NCBI RefSeq assembly: GCF_000315625.1
Contig: NW_005434658.1
Coordinates: 419,203 to 483,202, forward strand
Length of the DNA stretch: 64,000 bases
Origin: Guillardia theta CCMP2712
Taxonomy: Eukaryota; Cryptophyceae; Pyrenomonadales; Geminigeraceae
Direction: 5' to 3'
Part shown: positions 20,703 through 34,000 of the stretch, piece after piece
Numbering within the stretch: the first letter of the stretch is position 1
How the letters are laid out: the number at the start of each line of letters is the position of its first letter
Made by a program: the position numbers and the translations under genes
Notes under the pieces: generated by a model
The model's database searches: none
Told to the model about the DNA's origin: nothing
The model's input: only the letters and a program-made list of their open reading frames with translations

Positions 20703-23197
20703 ATGTCGTACACTTCGCGCTCAGAACAGCGTCAGCTGGAACGAGCCATGAAGGAGAGCAGGGAGGAAATGGAGAAACAAGGCAAGAAAGCCGAGCCGGC
20801 GCCGTCGGCACCTACACCAGGGAGGAAAGCTGGGAAGGTTAAAGTGACCATGGTCTGCACACCTAGTCTCTGAACTTGAATGTTTCAGACCTTGCCGAAG
20901 CAAGCAGCTCAGGCGAGAACTCCTGTCGGTAAAAAGTCGGTGCCTTCGTCTGGGAAGAAGCGAGCAAGGAAGGCGGACAGCAGCAGCAGCAGCAGCAGCT
21001 CTTCAGGGAGCGAGGACGAGTCACCTGTAATACCAGACTCTCGTGCTCTTGTCTTGACAGTCACGTGACGGGGGGGCAGGCCCAGGAGAGCTCGAGCTCG
21101 AGCGATTCCGAGGTAGAGACGAAGAAGACGATGCCGGTCAAGAAGCGAGGCCGCGCGGCCGCTGCTCCTGTGGCACGCGACAGCGAGTCTTCCTCGGAGT
21201 TCGAAGACGAGTATGACGAGGAGTTCTTCAAGAACGAGGACGACAGGAAGTGGATGATGAGCTTGAACGAGTTGGAGCGTGAGGCCATCATCTCAGAGCG
21301 TCGAGATCAGCAGACCCTTGCTAAGGAAGCCTGGATGGTACGGCACAAGAAGAAGAAAGAGGGCTTGAACCAAGCTCCTGCTGCCAGTGCTTCCAACTCC
21401 CAGGGCATACGTGAGCCCCACGTTCCATGCTCGTCACAGGACTGAGCAAGTTGCAGGGTCGCGAAGGGACGTGAAGCCAGTCGATGACAAGAAGCAGCAG
21501 AAGAAGGCAGCTCTTGAGGACATGGAGGTTCGCAAGACTCAAGACCAGTCGAAGAAGGCCAGGCTCAAGGTTGTGGAAGATGATGGCGACGACGAGGAGA
21601 GGTCTCCTCGAGGTCATGAGCGAGAAAAGCAGAGGGAAGAACCACACTTCGAGAAGACTGTGAAGCCAAGGTGTCGCTCTGTGCTTGTTGCCCATAGTAC
21701 GAGGTTGACTTGATTGGAAGGCATCGTCAGATTCAAGAAGAATTCCGTGATTATCCTCGAGTTGCCTACGACAAGGTCGAGGCAGCCCGTGTGTCCCGCG
21801 ACAGGCTCCTTGAGTACGTCAAGTGAGTTCGTGAAAATCTGTGTTGTGATGGCCACTGAATGATTTTGACAGTGAACCATTCTTCGGTGAATTTGTTCAG
21901 GGACTGTTTGTTCGCGTCAATCTGGGAGAAAACAATCTGGGAGAGACACGATACATCCTCGGCCAAATCATAGGGTTGAAGGAAGTGGACAAGAAGTACG
22001 AAGGTGTTTGCTCCAAGACGAAGCGAAAAATTCCTTTGCAGAAGGTCCTTTGTGTGACGCATGCTGGTCAACAGAAGAAGTTTCAGATGACGCTTGTCTC
22101 CAACAAACCCTTCCTGAACTCCGAGGTAGACAAATGGTGCAAAGACGTCTCGATCGAGCGCGAGAAACTCCCGACTGACGACGAGCTGGACGAGCTGAAG
22201 GCCAAGTTGGAGAAGCGATGGAAGGAGGAGTTCAGATATGATCAGGGTGTTGTCGAGCAGATCCTGCAAGAGAAACGGAAGAAAGGAAGTACGTCAGGCA
22301 ACGTTGCTCTGAATAAGCTCTGCCTTCACGATGAGATGGAGGAGGCTTGGGAGGATTACAAGCAGCTCACCGACGCGGATCCAGATAGCAAGGACAAGGC
22401 TTATCAACGTTGGGAAGATCTTAGAGAGAAGGTGAACGAGCTAGAAAGGAAGGAGAAGGAGCAGCAAGAATCTGCGCAGCAAGGATACAAGAGTGTGAAC
22501 AAGATCAACCAGAGGAACCACCTTGCGAACCGAACAGTTTCAAAGAAGCTAGAGTCATCGAGGAACATCACATGTACAAGACACTACCAACAGACCGTTT
22601 ACTTTCAGTTTGGAGGGAAGGGCGAGGACGCTGACGCCCGCAAGATCGCTGAGGACGATCGCTTCAAGGGAGAGTCGCTCAACACCACAGAACCAGCAAA
22701 GAACGGGCTGAATGTTGAGGCTGAGATCGACGACGATGACGAGGAGGAGCGTCTTCTGCTGAGCAAGAAGTCTTCTGCTTCGTCCTCGGATGCCTCCACC
22801 TCTTCCCACTCGCTGATCAAGCAAGCGCATGCTGCTGAGCAGCTCGACCTTGAGGTCCGCCTGCTGCAGGACTGCTTGCCGCCCCTGAATTTCTCGCAGA
22901 TCGACATGAGCGCTCCGAAGAAGCTAGATGAGGCCCCTATGCTCTTTCGCTCAGTCAATCCTCTAAAGCCTGTGGACAACATCAAGGTCTCCCCTCGTTC
23001 CCTGGCCTGCGTCTTCGCATCCGTCCCTTCCCTGCTCTTGGCATCCGTCTCTTTCCCTCCCTGCTCTTCTCTTCCGCTCCTTCCCCTCTTTTGTTCATTT
23101 GAACCTTTTCTGTTGACTCGAATCTCTATAGGTCAGCTCCGGGAGTGGGAAGAAACTCTCTCTGGAAGACTACAAGCGGCGTCTGCAGAAGAACTAG
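20703..23197 (+). CDS. RTF1: RTF1, Paf1-complex subunit with Plus3 domain
   Basis: RTF1 is the Paf1-complex subunit that ties elongating RNA polymerase II (through Spt5) to histone H2B ubiquitination. The start ATG 20703 (MSYTSRSEQRQLERAMKES) opens a 57-codon exon; the next begins at 20890. Ser-runs and acidic stretches ([26 protein letters not shown]) are followed by a helical EWMMSLNELEREAI-type segment. The Plus3 domain lies at about 21700-22140: VDLIGRHRQIQEEF, EPFFGEFVQGLFVRVNLG, YILGQIIGLKE, LVSNKPFLNSEVDKW. The C-terminal helices are rich in Glu/Lys. The final exon (23132-23197) encodes SGSGKKLSLEDYKRRLQKN, the conserved RTF1 C-terminus. About seven introns, all short. Length (about 700 residues) fits the family. 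Confidence 0.92.
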
Positions 23198-23392
23198 AAG
23201 CTGGAGGGAGGGATGGAGGAATGGGAGGAAGCCGCGCCTGACGATACCTGGAGGAGTCGGGCGCACTACATGATGTCACTTTGAACCCTTTTTTCTTCGT
23301 TGTCTGACATTTGGTTATTACGATCAAAAATGAAAAAAATCATCTTTTTCCGATTGACTTGCTATGTACGTTGCTTCTTACAATTACATGTC

Positions 23393-25426
23393 CTAGAGCT
23401 CTTTCCGCCACAGAGTGATCTCCTGCTGCTTGAAGTACCGACGATCCTCCTCGTCCACTAGCACGAGGTTGAGGTAGTACCTGCAGCGATCTCATTTCTC
23501 CTCTCCCCCTCCTCCCCTTGGTCCCTGCAACTCTCACAGCCTGCCCCTCTACCTCGTTTTCACCCCCCTCCACCCCCACCCCCGTCCCTCTCCCCCCCCC
23601 TCTCTTCTTCCATCCCTCCCTCCCTCCATCCCTCCCTTTCCTCTTCTCCTCCGAGCACTCACTTCACGCTGAACTTGTTATTCACGTTACGGTAGGTGGG
23701 AGTGAGGTCAAACCCGGACAGGAACAGCCGGACCGGAACCTGCGGCAGCCGTCTTTAGTGTCGAGTCAAGGCTGCGAGTGCCCAACGTACCGACTCGCCT
23801 CGCACAGGAGCTCCGTCCATGATCTCGAACCTGCAGGAGAAGTGAGGAGCCGCAAGAGGGTTTTGAGCAGAGGGGAAACAGGGAAGTACGAGCAGAGGCA
23901 GGAGTGTCGATTATCAAGGAGAAACTTAGTCTTGGGATGAGGAGGAGCAGGTGGAGAGGAAGGGATGGGGAGGAGATGAGTGGATACTTAGTGATAGTCT
24001 CGCTCTCGTTGTACAGGTCAGAGCCTGAGCCTGTCGACTCGCGTTTCCTGATCTCGATTTCCATGTGCTTGATCTTTAGACGAACCTGCAGAACTTGTTA
24101 GTCTTGGCACTTTGTCAGTCCGTCTTCAGACCAAGAGGAAATAAATCTTTCCGATGACAACGTCCTGGACAGCATGTGGGTCAGGATGGGTTGGAACAGC
24201 AAGCATGGACGGGTAGGAGGAGAGATGTGGGAGGTGTGGGATATGGGAAGCGAGACGAAGCAAAAATGTACGAGGACGAGGACGAGGACGAGGACACAGG
24301 AGGAGATCTCAAACCTTTAAGTGATACTTGGAGCGGTTGTACTCGAACTCGATGTGCAGGCAATCTTCGATTCCGACCTCCATCTTGATGCTATTGTTGA
24401 TCTCAGGCTGCAAAACGTCAGGGTCCCTGAAAGTACTCGTTCGACCTTACCGGCTGATGGAACCAAGCGATGGGAAAAGTCGGCCAAGAAGCAAAAGTCA
24501 GTCAGTCTTCATCTCATGCTCCCCCCTCTGCTCTCCTCCAACCCCCGCATGCCAAGTCGTGCAATTATCTCCCAGCCCTCTCACCATCGTCTGTACGTTC
24601 TTAACCCAGATATCCTGCTCGAACACAACATTGGGGCTACCCAGGGAAACGATTCAGTCGAGAGGAGCAGGGAGGCGGGAGAGGCACCTGTACTGCCTGG
24701 CGACAGTGACTCGGAGAAAATATCTCAGCTTCACGTTGATCCCATTGTAACTATCGTACTGTGACATTCCGATCAGCAAGGGTAGACCAGGGCATAGACA
24801 GCAACGTCATCACAGCGTGACACGATACACCACAGGTCAGATAATCCTCCTCCTCCTCCTCCTCCTCCTCAACAACAACAACAACAACATCAACATCATC
24901 ATCATCATCAGCAGCAGCACCATCACCATCACCATCACCACCTCTGCCGTCTCACCTGCTTGTCTACACTAGCAAAGTCGAACTGATACACTTTCGTCTG
25001 CGTTAATTCGCCCGGAGCGTCCAAATCGCGCACAAGATTCGTAAACTCGTGATAATTTCCATAGAACATCTCGATCATGCCGATGAATTCTATCTTGACC
25101 CCCATGTGCTCGAGCCTCTTCCCCGGGTCCAGTTTCAACGTCACCTCTCCCGCCACAGGATCCTTGTCGGTGAAAACCAGCACCTGCTCCTGCCACCAGC
25201 CTGCTTAGCGACCGAGACAAGGAAGGGCCCTCTGCATGCAACAAGGTTCACCTGCTGACCATCCTTGTACGATGTCACTCGCTTGCGCGAGCTCTCGTCC
25301 GAGAACGTAATCGAGGGAGTGCACGCTGGTCCCAACCCTACAAGAGCCTGCAAGCGACTGGTCAGCCGGCACAGGACGAGGTTCGTCGTCTCGACCCACC
25401 GAAGCTCTTGAGAGGAGCTTATCCAT
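23393..25426 (-). CDS. VPS26: VPS26, retromer subunit
   Basis: VPS26 is the arrestin-fold subunit of retromer, which recycles cargo from endosomes. The start ATG 25426 encodes a nine-codon first exon (MDKLLSRAS). The next exons give [15 protein letters not shown], then [141 protein letters not shown], then [20 protein letters not shown] and EITLWRKEL with TAG at 23395-23393. All these blocks are highly conserved in VPS26. Length (about 300 residues) is usual. Exons are separated by six or more short introns, several carrying microsatellites. Confidence 0.95.
24847..24943. repeat. Compound trinucleotide microsatellite in a VPS26 intron
   Basis: Consecutive runs of CCT, AAC, ATC and ACCATC units lie in the intron between the [13 protein letters not shown] exon and the following exon of the VPS26 gene. 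Confidence 0.85.
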
Positions 25427-26452
25427 ACTAGCAAGCCAACGTGAAGCTGCTGAAATGTCAGCAGGCCAACAAGAACGTTCGTCCCTTTTTTAAAATCATG
25501 TGTTCCCTCCTACATGAACCACCTGCAACTCGGCTGATCGCACCATGAATCTCTGATGATGTACTTCATGCCTGGATCGTTCGGAAACATGAATTCTTCC
25601 TCGCCTGGCCTACTGCTTTCCTGCATCCCCCCGCTCAAAGGAACATGAGCGAACTCCCTGCTGATTCTTCATCTACCACTCCTCTCCTCCTCCTCCTCTC
25701 CTCCTCTCCTCCTCCTCCTCCTCCTCTCATCCTCCTCCTCCTCCTCCTCTCCTCCTCCTCTCCTCCTCCTCTCCTCCTCCTCTCCCCCTCCTCTCCTCCT
25801 CCTTTCCTCCTCCTTTGTCTTCACCCCCTCCACCGCCATCCTCGCCTCGATGACACAGCAGATACCCGTTACAGAAACCGTATGTAACGGCTATGTACAA
25901 TCCTATAACGAGAATGTAAAAATAAACGGTTTGTAACGATCCATCACTGCAATGTTGATGAGTCTCATGGCGATAGGGATGGCGGCGACGATGTCGGGAG
26001 GAGCGGGTCAGCGAGGTGAGAGGAGGAGGAGGAGGAGGAGGAGGAGGAGGAGGAGGAGGAGGAGGAGGAGGAGGAGGAGGAGGAGATGAACATGCAGGGA
26101 GCAAGATGTAGAAGAGGAGAGCAAGCGTAAGTAAGTAGCAGAGTGGTGAGATCCACAAGAGGGTTGGGTACAAAAAGATACTCAGTTATCATGCAAGAGA
26201 AGCACAGCACGTCGACATGCATGTGAATATGGACGAGAGTGAAGAGTTGAGGACTGGAGACGAAGAAGATGCGAGAGACGAAGAGGATTATGTAGACCAT
26301 GCCTTGGCCAAGCCAAGATGGCGGATAGAGTTGAAGTTGATTTCGCTCGCAGCGGCACTCACGATGGCGAGGGGGGCGACGGCGACGTCTCAGGCCGATA
26401 GCTCTCAGGTCAGCATAGAATCTTCCACAGCCTCGGGTGTTCATCGCTGGTC
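25427..26452. other. Divergent intergenic region with opposed triplet repeats
   Basis: The region separates VPS26 (minus) from the 2H phosphoesterase gene (plus). It holds a TCC-rich array (about 25677-25823) and a long pure GGA array (about 26014-26083). These are complementary to each other, so the region could fold back. Frames through it are poly-Ser, poly-Pro or poly-Leu. A plus-strand frame at 26217-26456 contains MARGATATSQADSSQVS and could be 5' untranslated sequence of the next gene. Nothing else is recognisable. Confidence 0.55.
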
Positions 26453-27491
26453 ATGAAGGGGAAGAAAAGAATCTTCGTCTGTGTGGAGCTCTCCGACTCA
26501 GACGTGGACGCGGTGGCCCGCACCATCGAGCTGCTGCAGTGCCAGCATCCCTGGAAGCAGCTGAGGAACCACACGCGGTGGGTGAACCCCAGGAGCTCCC
26601 ACCTGACCCTGCGCTTCCTCGGAGACATGGGGGACGAGGAGATCGAAACACTGAGGTCCAAGCTCGACCTGGAGCTGGCAGCACTTGGGAACCTGGAGCC
26701 CTTCCCTCTTGCAGTAAGTCATGGCTTCCGGGGAGAGCGTGGCATGAGAAGGCTGTGCAGGCTGCGTCTCTTGGGACCTTCCAGCGGAAGGCCTGCCGTC
26801 TGTGCTGTGGCTGGGGCTGACGAACGAGACGACGAAGAAACTGCAGATGGTGGAGAGATGCGTGAGAAGGTGAGCGAGGGCGTGTGCGGGGAGGAGTCTT
26901 GTGGAGGAGGAGGAGGTGGTGGTGGTGAAGGAGGAGGAAGTGGTTGTGATTGAGGAGGAGGAGGAGGAGGTGGTGGTGGCGGCGGCGGCGGTTGTGGTGG
27001 TGGTGGAAGAGGAGGAGGAGGGGGAGGAGGAGGAGGAGGAGGAGGGGAAGCATGAAGAAGTGATGGTGAAAAGGTAAAGATAAGATTGAGGATGGAGGGA
27101 GAGTGGGGGAAGGAGATGGTTGTGGTTGTGGAGAGAGGAAGTGAGTATGTGTCTGCAGGGCAGCAGGCGGTGAGGGCGAGGAAAGGTTCTCTCCGCACAT
27201 CACCCTCGCGAGATTTTCCTTCAAGGGTAGGAGACGAAGGCTCCATGCGCAGGACCTGAGCTCCTGCCGCCAGGGAGGGAGCAGGATGGGCGGACGCTTC
27301 TTCGGAAGCTCCGCACGAGCAGCGGGGAAGGCGGCCAGCAGCAAGAAGACTTCTCGAAGCTCATCAGCGGGAAGGATGGCGCGATCTTGGACTACGACGT
27401 ATGATGACGATGACGATGATAGACGATGACGATTATGATGAGAGGGAGGAGGGAGGAGGGAGGAAGGGGGGGGGGGGGGGGAGGGAAGGGT

Positions 27492-27552
<61 letters not shown>

Positions 27553-27793
27553 GTTTCACAGGTTGGTTTGATGGGCGTCGTTGATAGAGTTTGCATTATG
27601 CAATCAGAACTCTCGCGAGAAGGAGCCAAGTGAGTTGGAGTGTATCCTCTCCTCCCCACCTTAGCTCTACCGCAGGTACACCCCACTGCACATCTTGAGG
27701 TGGAAGGGCGCTGCCGATGCGGACGGAAGGGAAGCAGGAGGGGGGAGAGAGGCAGCAGCGTCTTCCTCCCTCCCTCCTACTCCACCCGACTGA
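26453..27793 (+). CDS. LigT/ThpR-type 2H RNA 2',3'-cyclic phosphodiesterase
   Basis: Start ATG 26453 (MKGKKRIFVCVELSD). The first exon, to 26713, holds the first 2H motif in SSHLTLRFLGDMGDEEI. Later exons give LPSVLWLGL (about 26760-26870), the second 2H motif HITLARF (about 27190-27225), a linker (GKDGAILDYD, to 27399), VVDRVCIMQSELSREGAK (about 27562-27628) and YTPLHILRWKG with the stop at 27791-27793. This order matches bacterial/archaeal ThpR and eukaryotic relatives that hydrolyse 2',3'-cyclic phosphate RNA ends. The junction between exons 1 and 2 does not keep frame with a standard GT-AG pair (see findings), and the border of exon 3 is also unsettled. Introns carry GGA, GGT and TGA arrays. 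Length (about 240 residues plus a Ser/Pro tail) is slightly above usual. Confidence 0.8.
26899..27050. repeat. GGA/GGT/GGC simple-sequence array in an intron
   Basis: An imperfect array of GGA, GGT and GGC units occupies the intron after the second exon of the phosphodiesterase gene. Confidence 0.8.
27491..27551. repeat. TGA trinucleotide microsatellite
   Basis: About twenty uninterrupted copies of TGA lie in an intron of the phosphodiesterase gene, preceded by a short poly-G run (27467-27480). Confidence 0.9.
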
Positions 27794-28015
27794 TGGACGA
27801 GATGGTTGCCGGCATGAAGCTCTCGGCTCCTCGCAGAGGCTGCCAGACCTGCAGGCAAAGTCTCAGCAAGAGCGTTGCTGCTCTCCAGCTCCGCCACTCA
27901 CCGTGTCGACGAGCTCCCGCATGTCCATCCTCCTCCTCATCAGGCCCTGCACGCTCTTCTTCCCCTCCCTGCCACCTCAGTCACAGGACGCCCCCAGCAG
28001 GACGCCAGCAGCAGC

Positions 28016-31000
28016 TCACCCGTCCGTGACTGACTTCATGTCTCCTCCCACGTACAGGAAGCCGCCGGAATAGAGCATGCTGTGCACGTTTCCTTCCACC
28101 GCCGCCGCGAGCTCCTTCCAGCCCATGAAGACGCCTCCCTGCATGGGAGGATGAGCTGGGGAACATGAGAGGAGGAGGGAGGCCGCTACCTGGATGACAG
28201 TCTTGGCCATGGACAGGATCTTGAGGTTGCCGGCTCCTGTATGCCGCTGTCAGAGGGAGGAGAGAGGAGGAGGGGGAGGACTTACGCTGGAAGTCTCCTC
28301 CGATGTAGATGTTGTTGCCGTCGGTGACGACTGTAAAGTAAACCTCACATGAGCGACTGCTGCCGACCTCCCTTGCACTTGCCTGCCCGGACAGTCTGGT
28401 CGAACTCTCCCAAGCTCAGCCACTTCCCAGCCGTAAAGTCCCAGCGCACGACATTGGAGAGGATCGTATCCCCTGCTCAGGCGCCGTTCAGTCAGCTCGC
28501 ACTCACTCTCTCCCCAGCTGGAGTCTACCTGAACGGTAGATCGTCCCGACAACCACGAGGCCGACGTCAGCGGAGTAGGACATGTCGTTAACCTCTGCTG
28601 CCTGCAGCCCTCCTCCTATCGCCGACCACCCCTGAGCCCCCGTCAGCATCCAGCATCCATCTATCCCCCTCTCTGACGTTGCGCCTCCCTTCCTCCGCCT
28701 TTCCTCCTCCTCCTCCACCTCCTCCTCGTCCTTCTCTTTCCCCCCCTCCTCTTCCTCCTCCTTCTCGTCCTTCTCGTTCTCGTTCTCCTGCTCCTCCTCC
28801 TCACCAGTCCATCAAACACGGCAATGTTCTGCATTGTCGTATCTCCGATGCTGTTGAATCTCCCGCCCACGTAGAGGTTGTCTCCAACCGTCACGCTGCC
28901 AGCATTTCTAAATTCTCCTCCTCCCTTCCTACCCAGCATTACCTGCAGAAAACAACACCATTCACCGCTCTCCCTCCTATGAGGCTCCAGGAAGTTCCGT
29001 TCCAGAACCCGAGCCCTCCACTCTGCAAGCCGTCGCTGACTGACGTCTGCTCCTGTTGTCAACGCTGGATTTTGACAGGGGAGAGGAGAAGCGAAGAGAG
29101 GAAAGGAGGGGAGGGGAGGGGAGAGGACCAAGGAAGGACGAAGAGGAGGGAAGATGGTAGGAGAGGTTAAAGAAAGGAAGGGAGAGGGAAGGGAGAGGGA
29201 AGGGGAAGGGAGGAGAAACCTGCTGGCGGAATATGCGGGAGAACGCTCCTCCGGCAGCGATGCCGTTCTTGTACTTGCTGAGGGAGTAGACCGGGCCGTT
29301 CAGCCCTCCTCCCACTGGGAAGTGACGGACCCCATCCCACATCACCTGCAGCTGGGGTCAGGGATCCTGCCTCCTTGCAGCCACGTCACAGACCAGGTAC
29401 GAAGTCTGTCTAGACTCCGAACGGAAGGTACCTCCGTACATCACCTTGCCCTGGAAGAACTCCAGAGCTCTGCCAGGTGGAGGTCAGGTGGGCAGGAGAG
29501 AGAGAGAGTGCGAGGCGGGGAGGGATGGAAGGGGGGGGGGAAGGGAGGGGGGGCAGTACCTGACGACGCCCCTCTGGCCCAGCAGGTTGCTGGCAGAGAC
29601 TTCACGCTCGGCTGCTGGACAGAAGGTGTGGGAGGAGTTGCAAGAGGCAGCCGGGGGCGAGAGGCCCGGGCCGAGGGCGAGGAGGGTCATGGTGTGGTTG
29701 GCCGACGCCTCCAGGAAGCTTCCTCCAAACATGAGGTCGGCATGCACCACCCCCTCCGAATAGGTGAAGCTCCTGCCTTCCCCGCGGTAGATGACTACTC
29801 CCAGGGGGTTGGAGGAGGAGAAGGAGGGGAGGGAGACGGTCACGGGCATCCTCCCCGGCATGGACCCGTTGGGTGCGATGCAGGTGATCATGCTGCTGGA
29901 CGCGATGCGAAGGTCCAGGCACAGCTCCCTTCCCACGTAGACCAGCGCCTGCCGGTCCTCGAAGTTGACGTAGGGGGCCGCGTCAGCAGGGAGGGAGTCA
30001 AGGAAGTTGTTGCCGATAATGGTCATGGTCCAGCCCTGGGAGCTCCTCCCTACGCAGGGGAAGATGGAAGTGACGAGGGGCATACCGAAGACTTTCAGCC
30101 GCATGTCCACCGCAGCGCTCTCGTTCCTCCCTCCCCTCTGCGTTCCGCCGGAGTCCGCGAGCACGATGCTCATGTTGAGGGTGCCTTGGTGGTTTTGCGA
30201 GAGGTTCAGATGGAGGGAGCCTGTGTCACCCGATGAGATGGTGAAGAGGTTGAGGCGTGAAAGGGGGGGAGGAGAAGAGAAGGGGAAGAAGAGCGACTGA
30301 GAGGAGGCAAGCAAGCAGGAGGGACGAGGAGGAGGAGGAGCGGGAGGGAACAGGCAGGCATCAAACCTTCGGGAGTGATGTGCGGCAACGATCCAAGGAG
30401 AAGAGGAGTGTAGTGCAGGTTGGCGATGACGAAGGTCAAGTTCTGCCACAACTCATTCGCTGGCCCCACCTGACAACAGAGAACAGTCAACGGGCGAGCA
30501 TGATGACAGGAAGGAGGGGAGAGAACAGGAGGAGGGGAGGACAGCGGCTGACACGCCTCTCAGACAGAGGACATGCTGCGCTGGTTGGGCTGAAAGACCC
30601 ACCGAAATGTTGGTGAAAACTTCATCGACGACGAGGTCCTGCCGGTCGGACAGGACGGCGACCAGGGGAGAGACGGCGGCGCTGGGAGGGTTGTTGACAG
30701 GGAGGACGATGATATCAAGAGAGTGGGAGGCCTCGGCAGACTTGCTGGCATCGAATCGGTTCTGCGATCGCAGCAGGAATGTCACGGAGGAGACGCCGTA
30801 CTGGTAGGGAGCCAGGACGAAGGTCAGACTGCCTGACAGCCCCTGGAGAGCGATGACAGGGCATCCAGTGCAGGATGAGGATGTCGGGGACGAGTCAGAG
30901 AGGAAAAGCTCCTTCCGTGTGACGCTGGTCACTACCACAGTGAGGACGTTGGCCGTCTGCTGATCGAGCCCCCCGTCGGCAAACTGGAAGAAGCCCGTGT

Positions 31001-34000
31001 AGTTGTGTACCAGAGCCGCCGCCACCTCGTCCACGATCAGGTAACTCTCAGCTAGGTCGGCAAGGGGAGGGAGGACGACGGGCGGGACTGAGACGTTCTG
31101 CTCGATGACGACGGGCGTTGTGATCGCAGGAGGCTGCACGACTACCTCCGGCTTCGCCACCACCTGCCCGATCTGAACCCGGAACGAGAACGTCGCCGTG
31201 TCCAGCCCCCCCCGTGCCCTCCCCCCGTTGTCAACGATATTGAAGGTCAGGACGAAGGATCCGAAGCTGCCTGGGTCGAAGTCCACGTGAAGGAACCCGT
31301 TGTCGTAGTAGAAGGACTTGACCACCCCCCTGTCCTCCTCGCACACCTCCACAGCCACCGTCGTGTTCCCCACCCCCATCATCTCCGTCCGGCAGCGCGT
31401 CACGTTCGCCATCTCCATCCTGTACCAGCACGTGAAGCCCTCCTTCTCCTTGGTAAGGTTGCAGAAGGGTCCGGCCTGATACCCGCCGGGCCCAAGGGAG
31501 TTGGATGACGGATGAGTGAGGCCGGACGAGAGGACCTTGTTGAAGCAGGTATTCAAGCTCCCCAGGCACATGTTGGGTACTGAGCATGCTTGCGGGATAT
31601 CGTCAGGATACCAACTCAGGCAGGAGAGGACGTGCTGGTCGAACGGCTGACCCTGGAGGATTGAGAAGGAGCTCTGCTGGAGTATGTAGGAGGGGGGGTC
31701 GTTAACAGGGAGAGAGCGGAGGATGAAGGATGCGGGATGAGACTCCCGGAACTCAGCTGGGATGTTGTCGTCGTCGATGACTAGCTGGATCTGGACCGAG
31801 CACTCGCCGTACACGTTGGGGCTCCACTGGAAGGAAGTGACCCCGTAGTACCTCCCGTCCGGTCGCTTGAGAGTGATGAAGGTGGGCAGCTGTGCGAAGA
31901 CGTCGGTTGCCGGCCTCGTCACCCCGACGATGCTGCACGTGATGTTCTGCATCAGCTGCCACTGCGCGACCTTGGGGCTCTGCATCCACCGGACGCCGCT
32001 GGCGAAGTCGACGACCTTGAGACCGGCGTCCTCGTTAACCACCACGTCCATGAGCTGGAACATCGGCTTAAAGTTCGCTGACAGCAGCGTCAGCTGCGCC
32101 GTCTGCGTGATGTTGGAGGAGTCTGAACTGATCGCAAGCGTCTGCTCCCCTCCCCAGCTGGACTTCACATTAAAGGACAGCTTGCCGTCCTTGTCGATAG
32201 CTGGGGGGCTGGTGGCGATGGCGTTCTGATCACCCAGGAAGGAGGCAGAAAAGGAGGAGGAGCGACAGATGGGAGGCACGAGCTCGTGGACAACGGAGAG
32301 CGGAGGGATGGTCCCACAGGGCAGGTTGAAGCGAGGAGGCCGTGAGCGGACAAGGAGGGAGCGGAAGCAGGTCGTTACCAGCCGCTCCTTGGTGTAGTTG
32401 ACCAAGTCCATGACGGTTGACTGCAGGAGCCTCCTCGCAGTTGGGGAGCTGCAATTCTCCAGCGTCTCGTTACAAGGAAGAGACGAGTTTGACGTGCTGT
32501 TGAGCTGACTCGAGCTGGAGTTGCTGGTGCTGTTGGAATCCACTGTGCCGTTAAAGCTCGTGGCGTTTGTGACGTTGGTCCCGTTGGTGCTGTTGAGAAC
32601 GATCCTCCACGTCTCCATCTGCAGCTGATCGGTCACGATCTCTTCGTAGCATTGCGTGTCTGACAGCTCCATCCGCACGGCCCCTGCCAGCCCGACGATC
32701 CCCTCACTGACTGACGCGTTGAGCCGCGACAGCTGCAGCGGCTGCTCGCTCCAAGTCTGCACCCAAGTGAGGTTTGACACGACGCGGCTGGAGGAGTCGA
32801 GGACGTCCTGAACTTTGACGTGCACGAGGGTCCGGGCGGTCGGGCTGACCGCAAACACGTTCCCTTGGTTGTCAATGTTGACAACTGAGACCCCTTGGAG
32901 GCCCTTGAGTGTGGAGAAGTCAAATTCGTACATGACGAGCCCTGTGGTTAGGCTGGACAGGCACATCAGGCTGAGAGCTGGCGAGGGCTGGACGATCGTG
33001 GCGGACAGCAGCAGGCCAGCTGGCACCTTGAGGTGCGCTTCGTGGATTCTCCTCTCCGAGGACGGGACATCCGATCCGAACAGTCCCCTGTACTGGTCGT
33101 CGGTGATTGACATGAGCGCAGAGAACTTCGAAGTCGCCTTGTCCCATTGGAGGACGTGTACGAACGAGCTGCCCTCGTCCTCGCTGTAGGCTGGCGGGAC
33201 GTGCGCGAGGGCCAGGTAGACGTCGCCGCGCTGGTGGAAGCAGACAAGGCTCGACGAGGCCTCTGGCAGCGCCTGAAACTCCACGAGCTGATCCTGCTCC
33301 CACCTGTATAGGGGCGACGACTGAGCCGACGACGCCGACTGGACACTTGCGAACCCAACGAGTAGAAGTGACCCCGTCGGGCCCTGGACCGTACAGGAAG
33401 TGATGTCCGTTACCCCTGTAACTGGCAACCTGTGCACCAACCGGAACAGCCCGGCCTTCTCCCTTAGGAAGGGGTTCCAGTCTTGTTGGAACCACTCCCA
33501 CACCGACGAAAGCCCGTCAGTCCGCTGGTTGTCGTCCTGGTAGGAGTTGCCGTACACTATGAGGTGCCTGAGGGTGCCCGAGGGGGCAGAGACGTTCAAA
33601 TGAAGAACGGCAGACGCGCTGGACGTTGCGATGGGCTGGAAGAAGTCGAAGCCTAACATGTCCACCGTCTTGCCGCTCTCCAGACTCCTCCTCCCGTCGT
33701 TGTTCCACCGGAACACCGCAGACAACCACTCGCTGCCGACCGGCAGATGCTGAGGACGCAGGAAAGCGGCGGCCAGGAAGGGGATGCCGTCGATGGTGAA
33801 AGTGCTCAGGCGCTGGGAAGAAGAGGTGAGATGAGGAGAATGAAAGCAGAAGATGAAGAGAATTTGATCACCATGTTCAGAACCGTTGAGTTGCACGTGA
33901 AACTCTGGTTGGGCAAGACCTCAAAGTCGTACATCCAAGCCCACGGCCGCGAGTCCTGCCATCGCACGAGAAGAATCTATCAGCAAGGATGCAGTGACGT

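Noticed and set aside
20368-20811. Minus-strand frames of 113-147 residues upstream of and into RTF1
   Set aside because: They overlap the first RTF1 exon on the opposite strand and have Pro/Ser-rich composition without motifs.
25677-25823. Regularly spaced triplet array as a possible CRISPR-like structure
   Set aside because: It is a simple microsatellite without unique spacers, in a eukaryotic nuclear genome.
25965-26444. Minus-strand frame with hydrophobic stretches (FVSRIFFVSSPQLFTLV)
   Set aside because: Most of it is the translated GGA array and the antisense of the phosphodiesterase 5' region; no splice or homology support.
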